Source of the DNA: Amoeboaphelidium occidentale
Lineage: Eukaryota; Aphelidiomycota; Aphelidea
Direction: 5' to 3'
DNA length: 64,000 nt
NCBI GenBank assembly: GCA_023515795.1
Contig: JALGPX010000003.1
Span: 1 to 64,000, forward strand
The position numbers were made by a program, and so were the translations under genes. The notes beneath the pieces were generated by a model. It saw only the letters and a list, made by a program, of their open reading frames with translations, was not told the DNA's origin and ran no database searches. This document shows positions 44,173 to 55,007 of this stretch, in pieces. Position 1 is the first letter of the stretch; every line of letters starts with the position of its first letter.

Positions 44173-47100
44173 ATGAGACCGTCAATAAGCAAAGGTGAGT
44201 ACTACGTCGCTTATATGCTTATACTTTAGGCGATTTGAAGTATATCTCCTCAAGAGCAATCAAACGCATTGTTACAGAGACCGCAAACCTTTCGATCTCA
44301 GCTGAGGCTGTGCAAGCAATGAACGCGCTAGTGGACGAGCTCTTGTTTCAGTTCGTTTACTCTGCATTGAAATCTGATGCTTCCGCAACTGCTATAACGA
44401 TCCAGCAACTTACAGCGATCATCGCTGCAATTCTGCCAGCAGATTTATCATCACCAGCGATAGCACAAGGTGATATCTTGCTAGCTGAAGAAAAAGACAA
44501 GAACTCAAAGCAATCCAGACACTGGCAAGATGTTATATTCAATGATCTGAAAGATCCTGTTGCAACATACAAACCTGATTCGGAATCTGTTAGAGAGTAC
44601 TTGTTGCCTTACTACAGGATTTATGAAAAGCTCAATTATCATTCTGACCATATCATCGGTACATCACGCCAAGAAGCTCCTGAAACTCAGCAGTCTGATG
44701 CTGATCCTACTGCATTCAGAAAGGTTTCACTTTTCGATGCTGAAGTAGTTGTGTTCACAACCGGCACACTTGAAAACCTGGTAAATCACTACTTCCACAT
44801 CATTTTACAATACACAATCAACTCAAAGAAGACTACTATCAAGATGGAAGAGGTGTTGAACGCTTTATCGGAAGATCCTGTCTTTGGTGAGAGATTCCAA
44901 AAGACTGAAGTCAAGTCGCAACTCGAGAGAAAGGTTACTAAAAAGCTAAGAAGAGATTCACGCGCTTCTACATCAGATTCTATAGCTGGTGGGGATAATA
45001 ACTCTATGCAGCGCAACGGGAGTGGGACACTACGTGGCAGAACTCCAACAATTTCAAACTCTCCATTACAAACAACACCAAAATCAAGTTTGAACGCAGT
45101 ACAACCTGCTGCACCAGCATACGCAGAACCTCCAAAATCTCCATCAGATGACGGAGAGGCTGCAAAGATTAGAAGAGAATCCAACTTTGGGTTTGCTAAA
45201 GAGTCTCCTGAAGTTTCGAAGAAGGAGATGAAGGGAACGACAGAAGCTATTAAGGAATTGGAGGCTGAGTTGAAGCCTATTGAAGTTGTTAAATCTGCCG
45301 CTAAATCTGAATCTGAACCTTCAGCTAAGAGGATCAGCTTGGTTCAAGCCACAGACATGAATTCAACATTTAGTGATAGTGCACAGATGCTTGATAAAAT
45401 GGAAGACTTGATGAAAAATTTGAGTACAAACAAGAAAACTCAGGAGAATGATGCAACGAACAATGTAGCTGAAAATAATCAAGGAACCGCAAACAAATTC
45501 GACAACATCTTGAGTGATTTACAGTCTGCAACAGCTGGAACTCCACAAGGTTCTGAGCAGGCTGCTTCTACAAAACCAAACAATGAAAAGCGAAAGAAGC
45601 TAGACTCTCTAATTTCAAGCATGTTCTTGAAAAATGGCCGCTTGAGAGAGACCAATGCAATACACAGCTTGGACAGCTTAGAGACTGAAGCAGAAGAAAA
45701 TCGATTTGTTGAATTGATTGAATTTTTGAAGACATCACCTGAAATGTTGAACCGCGCTCATAGCGCTTCAGAGCTTGATGATTTACTTGACGGGTCAGAT
45801 GAACCTGATCAACGCGCACAGGAACTAATGACTATGGTTGAGTTTTTGAGAACAACATTACCAAGAAATAATAAGAAAGAAGCGAAGGCTGGTGAAGATT
45901 CTAGTAAAGCTGTTGATGCAATCAGATCGCCTCAACCTGTGAAACTGCAGGCAAGGCCTGAGTCAACTTCAGAATTAGACAAGAAGTTCAGAGATGCTTT
46001 GATCGATTTCCTAAAGAAGGGCCCAGAAGAACCAGCCAAGAAGAGAAAAGCCACCAAGAGAAAGAACAGCGTGTCACAGAAACAGACTATTCAACAGAAA
46101 ACTGTTGATTTTGCTAGAAAAATATTAAAAGGAAGAGATGGCAACGGTACACCAAAGAAAAATTCTCAAAACAAGTTGGATACTCTTGATAAATCTCTTA
46201 ACGAAGCCAACCAAGAGAACCAGCAGTCGAAGTTGGCTGAAGATCCAGATGGTCCTATTTTACCGGCAGAAGAGTTGCTACCTTCTAGCCAACAAAGCAG
46301 ACCAGCTGTAATTCCTCAAGCAAGAGATGCCGGGTTTTCATCTGCTTTGAAAAAGAAGGCAGCAGATGATGGTGATGACAACTCTCTTGAAGTTGAGTTC
46401 CTCGGGGTTAAGCCGAAAGCGAAAGGGGAATCTTTTATCGACTTCTTGAATAATACAAGTCCAACAAGCCAGCAGGTTCAAGTATCTAAAGTACAATCGA
46501 TGCGTGTTCAAAGGGTCAAGGATGACAGCAAGAGATCATCCTTGATAATTGAAAAAGGAGTTGTTACTGCGGAACAAACTCCCGCAACAGAGAGCGCTTC
46601 TGCTCCTAAACCTACTGAGACGAATGTTTCGCCTAAAATCGATAAGCCTAAACCGGAAATCAAATTCGTTCTTCCAGCAGATAAGCCAAAATCTGCAGAG
46701 CCTGAGGAAGTACCAACTTCTGCTGCAGCTACTTCAGTGAAGTTTTTGGTGAATAAGATCGATTCTAGTGCAAAACAAACGGAAAAGAAACCGTTATATC
46801 GCTCAAAGAGCATGGCTGCATCTAAAGCGATAACAAACAAACTATTTGGAAAGAAAGAAAGCGATGAAGAGAAACAAGACAAGCCAAAGAAGGTTGGAAT
46901 TCTGTCTAGACTTTCAAGAGTTGGAAAATCACAAGAACTGGCCTCAGACGATAAACAAGCAGAGAAACAAGCAGAAAAGGTTCACCAGGAGCCACAAGCT
47001 CAGAATAATACTCAAGCATCACAAGCGGAAATGAAACAGTCTTCACAAGAAGAATCTAAAGAACAAGAAAAGCAAGCCCCACCAAAGCCAAAGAAACCTG

Positions 47101-48473
47101 CATATTTGAGATTAACAATTCTTCGCAAGAACCCGAAGAATGTTGCAAAGACAGCAAACGAAAATTCACCTGAATCGGGTTCTGCTTCAGATAATGCTGG
47201 AGATGTTGCTGTATCAAGTCAGAGCACATTGGTAAATCCACAAAGAGGTTCCATCATTGTAGAAGACAGCAAGACCACTAATAGCAGCGAGAAGACTTTA
47301 ACAGCTAAAAGTGAGTCTAATTCAAATAGCGTTGAGCACAATAAGGTGGTTGATTTGAAAAAGACATTTGACGAATTCCGAAGAAGTAGAGAACAAGTGG
47401 CAGATGAAGCAACAAAGCTGAATGCACCAGAACCAGAAAAGATGCTTCGATCGCCATCATTGCCTGGACCTCCTAAGTTACCTCCTCCGGCATCAATTCA
47501 ATCTAAGACTAATTCAGCGCAGAATGCTTTATCTGAGCTTGCGGAAAATCCAAAGAATTTAGATGATTCAAGGAGTTCAAAGATTCAACTATCCGTTCAA
47601 GAATCAAAGGAGTCTTTTGTTATGAAACAGAAGGAAGACTTACCTCCATTACCATCAGAAGCTGTTGATACAACAAAGAATCAGAGTCAGACTGATGTTT
47701 CTAGTAATGGAGGAACTAGGCCACAGTCTTCTGCACGACCAAGCTCTGGCTTCATTGATGAAAGTACCGCTAATGTTAACGATGTTGCAATTTTAAAAGA
47801 AAAATTGTTACGCATGCAAGAATTAAATGCGCAATTGACAGCACATTTGAAATCATCTCAGCAACAGCAACAATTATCAAATCGTGATAGCATTGTCGCA
47901 AATCAGAGATTGTCAACATATATAAACACGGTTGTGACTGGTGCAGCTATCAGCAACGGTTCAGCCGCACAGAATCCACAAAACGTTACGCAGACAATTC
48001 AGATACTTAATTCTCAGAATGCAGTACTGAAGAATCAGAATCAAATGCTGCAGAATCAACTGCTAGAGATGAAATCAAAGAATATCAGCTTAACCAGCCA
48101 AGTCAAACAGTCTTCAACTGCACACGACACTTTAAAGTCTCAATTTGACTCTTACAGAGAAACCACTGAGAGCAAAATACAATCTCTTACAGAAGAGAAT
48201 CAGCAATTGAGGTCAGAAGTGGAATTCTTGAAGCAGCAAATGGATCTGTTTCTGCAAGGCGTGTCGCTACCTGATGGTTCACTGAATACCGCTGCTGGGT
48301 CTCCAATTGTTATGGATGATCAAACAAAACAACAAGGTCTGGTACAGAATGAAATAATTGTCAACGATGTCATACAGTCTATTAGTTCTGATAACAATAT
48401 GGGGCAATCTACACAAATGGATAAATCACAGGGTAGATCCAGTTTGTCACAAGTTCCATGGAATGGCAACTGA
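44173..48473 (+). CDS. Large protein with N-terminal H2B-like plus H2A-like histone-fold doublet
   Basis: Two exons (44173-44194 and 44230-48473; 35-nt intron) encode 1,421 residues. Residues about 20-100 resemble histone H2B: ISAEAVQAMNALVDELLFQF parallels the H2B alpha1/alpha2 segment, and AAILPADLSSPAIAQGD parallels its LLLPGELAKHAVSEG. Residues about 175-235 resemble H2A: VVFTTGTLENLVNHYFHIIL, then KKTTIKMEEVLNAL, then EDP, paralleling H2A's VYLAAVLEYL...RIIPRHLQLAIRND. Then about 1,000 residues of Ser/Lys/Gln-rich, probably disordered sequence with four copies of a short [IV][ED]FL motif, and finally a coiled coil (residues about 1190-1360). It lacks core-histone basic tails. It is clearly not a nucleosomal histone gene; SOS Ras exchange factors offer a precedent for a cytoplasmic histone-fold pair. 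Function is unknown. Confidence 0.82.
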
Positions 48474-48514
48474 TCAAAGTAATAAAGATGATAGAAACAT
48501 CTAAGAAACGAAAT

Positions 48515-48769
48515 CTATTTTGAACTTGAATTGGCCAACTGTTTTAAAAGACACAAATTCCGCTGAAGTCTCAACTGAACCCTTCAAATTAGCAAAATCA
48601 ACGGTTGCAGTTACTTTTGTAAGTCTGACCGTGAACCAGTAGTTGTCTCATTCTGAAGTGTTACAGCCAACTTGATCAATTCATCATTTGCTTCCAGAAC
48701 TCTTTTAATAAATAACGGAGAAACAGGTCCAGGCAGAGGCAGATTTTCCAGTGTTTTGTCCCTGTCCAT
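48515..48769 (-). CDS. Tiny SS18/SNF11-like (SSXT) SWI/SNF subunit
   Basis: Two exons (48615-48769 and 48515-48581; 33-nt intron) give 73 residues. The spliced protein has the SNH/SSXT pattern: an N-terminal helix (VLEANDELIKLAVTLQNE), a short loop (TTTGSR), and a second helix made by the splice (SDLQKVQLRLQRNLCLLKQL). This parallels SS18's ENxxLIxxIxxxQNxGK and QxLHxNLxYLA. Without splicing the second helix is lost. SS18 in animals, GIF in plants and Snf11 in yeast bind the SWI/SNF ATPase. The protein contains only this domain, with no activation tail. The assignment rests on helix pattern and a few positions, so it is moderate. Confidence 0.65.
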
Positions 48770-48854
48770 TCCGCTGAAACAGTTTCCGGAAAGAAAAAGG
48801 CAAACTTGGCCAAAAATTGAAACATCACTCGCGCCGAATCTTTTATTAGTATAA

Positions 48855-50057
48855 TTACGCCAACTTCTTGATGATAGCATCAGTGAATTGCGTGCATGAA
48901 GCTGTTCCCTTCAAATCTCTAGTCAGAACTTTCCCATCAGCAATGGTGCTCAAACATGCTTCTTCAATCTTGTCACCATATTGATTCAAACCCATATGCC
49001 TCAACATCATACAACCACTCAACAACAGAGCAGTAGGATTGGCCATATCCTTACCAGCAATATCAGGAGCAGTACCATGAACAGCCTCAAAGATACATGC
49101 ATCCTTACCAATATTACCAGAACTAACCAAACCCAAACCACCAATAAGTCCTACATTAAGAAATAAGATAAACCCATTAAAAACTTACCAGAATTCAAAT
49201 CTGAAAGAATATCACCATACAGATTTGGCATGACCATAACGCAATCCTTGTAAACCGATGGATCTGTAGTGATGTACAAAACAGCATTATCCAAACTTAC
49301 ATCTTCAGTCTTGATATCCTTATACTCTTCACCAACCTCTCTTTATACGTAACAAAGTAGTTAGCAACCGATTTCGAACTTTTTAAACAAACTTACCTCA
49401 CTGCATTCAAGAACAATCCATCAGACTTCTTCATGATACCTGCCTTATGAACACAGAGAACTCTACTCCTACCAACCTGCCTGGCATACTCAAAAGCATA
49501 CCTAGCAACACGCTCCGATGCATCCCTGGTAATCAACTTGATACTCTGCACCACACCCGGCACCAACTCATGCTCAATACCAGAATACTCTCCTTCAGTA
49601 TTCTCTCTAATCAGAACAGTATCAACATTATCATACAATGTCTTGAATCCCTGAATACTCTTGCATGGCCTAACATTTGCGTACAATTGAAATTCACGAC
49701 GCAGCGTTAAGTTCAGAGAGACGTGACCTTTACCAATCGGAGTAGCAAGCGGTCCTTTTAAAAATTACAACCAGTTGCACAACATTTATAAATACCTTTG
49801 AGCGCAATCTTGTTTTTGCGTATGGAATCCAATGAGGCTGATGGAATATACATTTTACCTCTTGCCTCATCATAAACTGGAGCTACATCAACAGATTCAA
49901 ACTCTACAGGAACCCTAGCAGCAGAGAATATCCTCTTTACACTCTCAGAAATCTCAGGACCAATACCATCACCTGGAATAAGCGTGACTTTCTTCAAAGC
50001 AGAAGGAGTAGAAGTGGAGTAGAAATTTTTCTTTACGAATCGGGTGGATAGCAACAT
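48855..50057 (-). CDS. IDH2: NAD-dependent isocitrate dehydrogenase, catalytic (alpha) subunit, mitochondrial
   Basis: Four exons (49796-50057, 49397-49754, 49189-49340, 48855-49150; introns 41, 56 and 38 nt) give 355 residues. A mitochondrial presequence ([16 protein letters not shown]) precedes [17 protein letters not shown]. Catalytic-subunit markers are present: [19 protein letters not shown] (substrate Arg residues), [14 protein letters not shown], the catalytic Tyr and Lys regions, [20 protein letters not shown] and the NAD site [17 protein letters not shown]. These match IDH3A/yeast Idh2 rather than the regulatory subunit. The enzyme makes 2-oxoglutarate in the TCA cycle. Its start is 79 bp from the divergent VOA1-like gene. 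Confidence 0.95.
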
Positions 50058-50136
50058 TTTCCGGAATCTCGTTTTTCTTTGTTCACAATCACAATCACTC
50101 AAGAAAGCCAGAAAAAGAAGAATTAAGACAAAAAAA

Positions 50137-50880
50137 ATGTTTAGAAAACTTCCACTATTAACTTTCCTAATAATAATAATTTCAATTAATGTTTTATTCT
50201 TTCCTTTGAATACTTTACAAAAGAAACATGAGTCACTCAGAATTCTGTCTAAAAGAGATTTACAATGGAATCCTCCTTTGGTTTTATCCTTTAAAGAATT
50301 ATTAAAGAATGTTGCTGTTAAAGAAGAGGAAGATAAGACTGTGTTGTTATTTAATGGAACTGATGACGTCATTCTAAGTGAGTTCGATGGATGGTTTAAA
50401 TATGAAGTTCCATACTTCTTTTTAACAGAAGAAGAATCAGAAGATAATTCTTATTATAAGGAGAATGACGTCATCAAAAAGATGATGAATTACTCTCTTT
50501 TGAATGATGATGATAATAAGGAAAATATTGAAACTGTTTTAATTGTCAGTTCATCTGCTCCTGCTCCTGCTCCTGCTGCTCCAACAGTTATGAAAATCCA
50601 AAAGAGAGATTCACTTAGAATGTCTTCTTCTTTCCAGCAGCAACAGCAACAACAACAACAAAAGGAACCGCTGTACAAAGTCGTTGAAGGTGTTTTATTT
50701 TTAGAATACGCTTTTGTTAGTGAAGGAATATTCACTGCTCTTTTGGGTTCATTAGTATTCCTTGTTGGCTTATTGTGTTCCTTGTGTTGTATTATGGATA
50801 TTCAGTCTAATCAAAAGTTTGAGACAGAATTAAGGAATACTTCCGGCATTGATGGTGTTAATAGCAAGAAGAATAAATAA
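50137..50880 (+). CDS. Type I membrane protein resembling V-ATPase assembly factor VOA1/Ac45
   Basis: A single exon of 247 residues from ATG 50137. A signal peptide (LPLLTFLIIIISINVLFFPL) leads to a luminal part of about 165 residues, acidic and with sequons. It includes an Ala/Pro run and a poly-Gln stretch (nine Gln encoded by mixed CAG/CAA). Near the C-terminus is the block FLEYAFVSEGIFTALLGSLV, then a membrane helix and a short cytosolic tail (MDIQSNQKFETEL). The tyrosine/Gly-Ile-Phe block just before the helix, and QxxxKFE after it, recall Voa1/Big1/ATP6AP1, which help assemble the V-ATPase Vo sector in the ER. This is a pattern-level match and could be wrong. Confidence 0.55.
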   Translation: MFRKLPLLTFLIIIISINVLFFPLNTLQKKHESLRILSKRDLQWNPPLVLSFKELLKNVAVKEEEDKTVLLFNGTDDVILSEFDGWFKYEVPYFFLTEEESEDNSYYKENDVIKKMMNYSLLNDDDNKENIETVLIVSSSAPAPAPAAPTVMKIQKRDSLRMSSSFQQQQQQQQQKEPLYKVVEGVLFLEYAFVSEGIFTALLGSLVFLVGLLCSLCCIMDIQSNQKFETELRNTSGIDGVNSKKNK

Positions 50881-50898
50881 TTTCTTTTATGCGAATAA

Positions 50899-52497
50899 TT
50901 AAAATTTTAAATGGGTCTTGTGTCTAGGTAGAAATGTTGTATCTCTAATGTTCCTTAGTCCAGTTAGTAGCAGCAGCAATCTATCAAAACCCAAGCCAAA
51001 TCCACCATGTGGCATACTTCCAAACAATCTCAGCGCACTGTACCATTCAAGATCATTAGGGCAGCTTTTCAGGGTATCTTTAGGATTATGTATTCTTAAA
51101 GATCCTCCTGCTAATTCTCCGTACTCTGGTACAAGTAGATCAAAATTCAGAGCTACTTCATCAATGTCAGTATCTCGTAACATATAGAATGGTTTTTGTT
51201 CAGATGGATAATGTGTAACAAATACAGGGCCACCAAGAATCTTTGTTAGTAATTTCTCATTCTCCGTAGTTAATTCTGTAATTCTTTTCTTAGTTTCCTG
51301 TTGTAGCAAGTCTACTGCTTCAGAGTATTTTAATCTTGGGAATTTGTTCATTTGCTCAGAATTATCGCTGTTTAAGCACTTTGATACTAAATCAATTGGT
51401 TCTAATTGATAGTTTGTTTTTAGGTCTTTGTGAATATTCTTTAGCAGTGGATTATTGTCTCTGTGACAGGCTCTGAGGATATGCTTCAAGTACATTTCCA
51501 CAAAATCCATCAATTCTTCCAAGCTACTAGTGTTCCATTCAGCTTCCAACATGTAGAATTCACTCAAGTGTCTTGGAGAATGTTCAGAGCCAGGATCTGC
51601 ACGGAAACAAGGAGATAGAGTGTAAACGCGAGATATAGAGTGTTGCGCAATTTCCAAGTGTAACTGTGCAGAAACAGAGAGGTAAGCATCACCATCCTCA
51701 CTCTCAGAATCGTGAGATTTAAAGTAATTCTTTCTTGAGCCTTCTTCAGAGGAAGAATTCATGGTGGACACTCGAAATACTTCACCGCCGCCTTCACAAT
51801 CAGATGATGTCAGAATAGGAGTGTGTATATTTGCGAAACCATAATTGTGGAAGAATAGCCGTGTTTGTAAATCTACAAAATCTCTCAATAGAAACACATT
51901 GTTAAATAGTTTCGTTCTTGGTCGGAGTAATTCCTGAGTTCTTAAATATTCCAGACTATGTGCCTTCTTTTGAATTGGGTATTGCGTGTTTGTATTCTTT
52001 CCTACAGTGCTGCTGCTATTGCTATTGCTGTTGCTATTGCTGCACTCAGACACTATTCGAACATTAGAAGTTAGCATTTCTACTGACTGTTCCGAATGGG
52101 GAGAAGGCTGAAGTACACCAGTAGCTTCAAGTGCCGTGCCAATACTCAATTTCTGGAGCGTGTCTTCTTGGCATGAAGATGTTTTTGTGGACGGAATCAC
52201 TAATTGTAAACCCTTGCCATAAGTTGTCCCATCAGATAATTCAACAAAAGTACACGCTTTAGTTTTGCGTCTAGTCCGGATGTATCCCATCACTTTTTGT
52301 TCTTTTCCAAGCTGTTGTTCCTGATTGTCTTTTGCTAGATCGCGCTCCAGTAATTCACGTATTGTCGGGTACTTGAATATCGTGCTTCCAGTAAAAGAAG
52401 TAGCAGACGCAGCAGCAGAGATAAATGTCGATTCCTTTAATTTTCCAGTTGCTCTGGTCACTGCAGCGGTAGCTAATAGACGTCTCATTGTGATCAT
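50899..52497 (-). CDS. SLM5: Asparaginyl-tRNA synthetase, mitochondrial (NARS2 type)
   Basis: A single exon of 532 residues. A long presequence rich in Thr, Ala and Arg (MITMRRLLATAAVTRATGKL) targets mitochondria. An OB-fold anticodon-binding domain follows (VMGYIRTRRKTKACTFVELS), with an Asn/Ser microsatellite insert (SNSNSNSNSSS). The class II core has motif 1 (LFFHNYGFANIHTPILTSSD), motif 2 (PCFRADPGSEHSPRHLSEFY) and motif 3 (GGFGLGFDRLLLLLTGL), plus EYGELAGGSLR. It charges mitochondrial tRNA-Asn. Bacterial-type AsnRS of this kind are the mitochondrial form in fungi and animals. Confidence 0.93.
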   Translation of the reverse strand: MITMRRLLATAAVTRATGKLKESTFISAAASATSFTGSTIFKYPTIRELLERDLAKDNQEQQLGKEQKVMGYIRTRRKTKACTFVELSDGTTYGKGLQLVIPSTKTSSCQEDTLQKLSIGTALEATGVLQPSPHSEQSVEMLTSNVRIVSECSNSNSNSNSSSTVGKNTNTQYPIQKKAHSLEYLRTQELLRPRTKLFNNVFLLRDFVDLQTRLFFHNYGFANIHTPILTSSDCEGGGEVFRVSTMNSSSEEGSRKNYFKSHDSESEDGDAYLSVSAQLHLEIAQHSISRVYTLSPCFRADPGSEHSPRHLSEFYMLEAEWNTSSLEELMDFVEMYLKHILRACHRDNNPLLKNIHKDLKTNYQLEPIDLVSKCLNSDNSEQMNKFPRLKYSEAVDLLQQETKKRITELTTENEKLLTKILGGPVFVTHYPSEQKPFYMLRDTDIDEVALNFDLLVPEYGELAGGSLRIHNPKDTLKSCPNDLEWYSALRLFGSMPHGGFGLGFDRLLLLLTGLRNIRDTTFLPRHKTHLKF

Positions 52498-52662
52498 CTT
52501 TTTGATGAACGATTCCGCAGATACACTTAGGAAAAAGGATGATTAATATATTGAATACAAAATTGAAGGCATTAGTAATCTGAATAACATGTGAGCGATA
52601 CTATATTACTGTTGCAAAAATATAGGTAAAAGTATTGATTAGAATTAATACAAGGCTGATAA

Positions 52663-54621
52663 CTAATGATAATGATGCTGCTGCTGCTTACCCCAAGCTG
52701 AATTTGCAGCAGATACCATTCCACCATATTGATGATCATGAGATTCGTTGCCGCCACTTAAATTATTATTATGTGATTTTTGCTTGTTAAAACTGCTGCT
52801 ATTAATATTATGATGAGATATGTTGCCGCTGCTAGTTGTAGTAGTGTTTGTATTTAAACGAATACCAAGAGGGTTTTTGGAGAAACTTAACCTGATTCCA
52901 CCTAAATATTTGCATTAGTTACTCTTGAAAATCAGCACTAATTACCTTTTGTAGAATTGCTCAAAAGGGTTCCATAAAGAGAATGCATCGCTTTAGTTGC
53001 GAAATCAATACTTTCAAATTCAACAAAGCACATTGGTCCATTGTTCTTTGTCCTGAAGCACAGCCTTTTGTATCCAGGACAAACTGAGAACAGGTCTTTC
53101 AATTCATTCTCATGTGCATTCATTGGCAAGTTTCCAACATAAAGTGTATTGCAAGGAGGATTGTTCTGATCAGATGCTAATGGCTTTACTGGAACAAAGG
53201 TGTTATGTATCAAGTAAGGATTTGAGTTTGGCTTATCAAATGCTTGAATTTTCAAATGAGGAGTTGAGGCGTTTGAAGGAGCAAGTCTGTCTGTTTTCGT
53301 AACGAGTGCTGCTTCCTCGGGGCATTCTTGTGTAGACTGTTCCGTGTGATGTTCCTGCTGTTTCGTGCTATCAGGTTTCGATTCTAGGGTGTAGGTTGGA
53401 TTCGTAATCGGTGTAGATAATGTTGCAAAACTAGTTTCTAAATTATGGTACAACGCACTCTCAAAGCCTTGATTCTGATTTCCTATCAGAGCTCTCCCTG
53501 TAACTGGAGAAGAAATATTCTTGTCTGCTGGCTGATCAACTCCTTGTGAGACAAAGTTGCCACAGGGTACATCTTTAGTGCTATCCTTGTCGCTAAACAA
53601 GTTTGCCGGCAAAAACTTGTCAGGATTTGGAATCTCTGCCAAAGAAGTATCTTGATAATTATGCGTCATTGCAAAGCTATGCGGTAATCTTGGGGGTAAA
53701 TCAAAATACTCATGATCAACTGAAACTTCAGATCCAACAGGAGCAGTATACGGCATCGGACCAAAGAAACCCTCAGGAAGATACAAAGAGCGATTAGGGA
53801 CAAACTTCGGCACTGAATGCGGTAAGATCGTATTGTTGGGGGTTGAAGGAGTTCTTGCAGGATTGTAGACGGACAAGTTAGCCCATTGGTCGCCTTCAAA
53901 TGAGCTAGATCCTTGTGAAAGAAATAGGTTGCTTGGATTATTACTGGTATTACTGTTGTTATTCAGTTGGATCGAGAGCAGGCTACCTAACGTTCTGGGC
54001 AGCTGATGTTCTTGATTAGAATCGATATAAGTATTCCTGATATGAAGATCCTTCTTGGCGAACTCAGCCTTTAGGACATTATACTAAAACGCATAAGATT
54101 AGCATAAATATAGTTGCAGAACTTACCTTTTCTTGATCAACTTTCCTCCCAGTCAAGACCTGAATTGCGATCAAAGCTTGTTCTCTAGTGCGGAACTTTG
54201 CAAATCCTATGATGCTAGAGCATTGCTTCTTGCTAGAACTACTGGAGGAGTACGAATCGCTGCTTGTATCATCCAAACCAACACATGAAGCTGAAGATCC
54301 TGCATTAAGACTTTGATTGCTGTTTCCACCAACAAGCTGAGGAGGAATTTTCAACTTTGCTCCTTCGAAACCCGGGCAAAAGGTGAACATATTCACAAAT
54401 TCTCTTTCATTCATGTCATCTGGGAAGCCCATGACAAAAATGGAGGTGATCTTCTCCTGACAGGCCAAAGGAGGATCAATGCTTGTTTGAAGTTGTGCTG
54501 GGGCTGAAACGAATAGTTGCTGCTTCTGACGCCGATGATCAAGGCCAAATCCATTCGATCCCGACTGGCTAACTCTATTGCCACTAACGTTGTTGTTGCT
54601 GCTGCCTTGCGCTAGGATCAT
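52663..54621 (-). CDS. WHI3: WHI3-type RNA-binding protein with two RRMs
   Basis: Three exons (54127-54621, 52946-54083, 52663-52901; introns 43 and 44 nt) give 623 residues. A first, degenerate RRM (SIFVMGFPDDMNEREFVNMF, then IIGFAKFRTREQALIAIQVL) contains a Ser-rich insert. The middle is Pro/Asn/Ser-rich. The C-terminal RRM is the family hallmark: NTLYVGNLPMNAHENELKDL, then YKRLCFRTKNNGPMCFVEFE, ATKAMHSLYG and, across the last splice, GGIRLSFSKNPLGIR. Yeast Whi3 binds cyclin CLN3 mRNA and forms condensates that encode cell-cycle memory. The tail is Asn/His/Gln rich, which fits condensate formation. Confidence 0.92.
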
Positions 54622-55007
54622 AGTGTGTGTATTCTCTAACTTTTGCGCTAAACTTTTTGTATTGATCCTTGTGGAAGTTAAAACCGGAGTCTTGCGAAAC
54701 TGTAGTAGAATAAAGAGAAGGGGCTTTAAATAAGTTCAAAGTTTCAAAAGGGTTCAGTAGCAGAATAGTTAGTTTCGCCGTCGGAAAGTTGAAAAAAAGC
54801 TGATGCGAAACCTTGCTTGTTTGAAGTGTGTCCTAGTTTGTATTGTATCGCTTTAGCGCCACAAACGATTAAGTAGCCCAAGAGCATTAAAGGAAAAACA
54901 GCCAAGTCCTTAAGTTGTGTTGAATGTATCTTATTCTATGTGAAACATTGGTTTTGTCACTTATCGAAAGTTTGCAAGTTACATGAGTTTCGCTATTATT
55001 TATAACT
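54622..55007. other. Intergenic region between two minus-strand genes (386 bp)
   Basis: This is the longest gene-free stretch in the window. It must hold the 3' end of the IKS1-like gene and the promoter plus 5' leader of the WHI3-like gene. I see AT-rich tracts and no open frame of useful length, no repeat and no RNA gene. A long 5' leader would fit WHI3-family genes, but the transcript start cannot be read from sequence alone. Confidence 0.5.

Noticed and set aside
50636-50662. Transposon or expansion-type CAG repeat
   Set aside because: A short mixed CAG/CAA run encoding nine Gln within a membrane protein; no terminal repeats or other element parts nearby.
52007-52045. Possible minisatellite or regulatory repeat
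   Set aside because: It is a short in-frame Asn/Ser microsatellite inside the AsnRS gene and does not extend beyond it.
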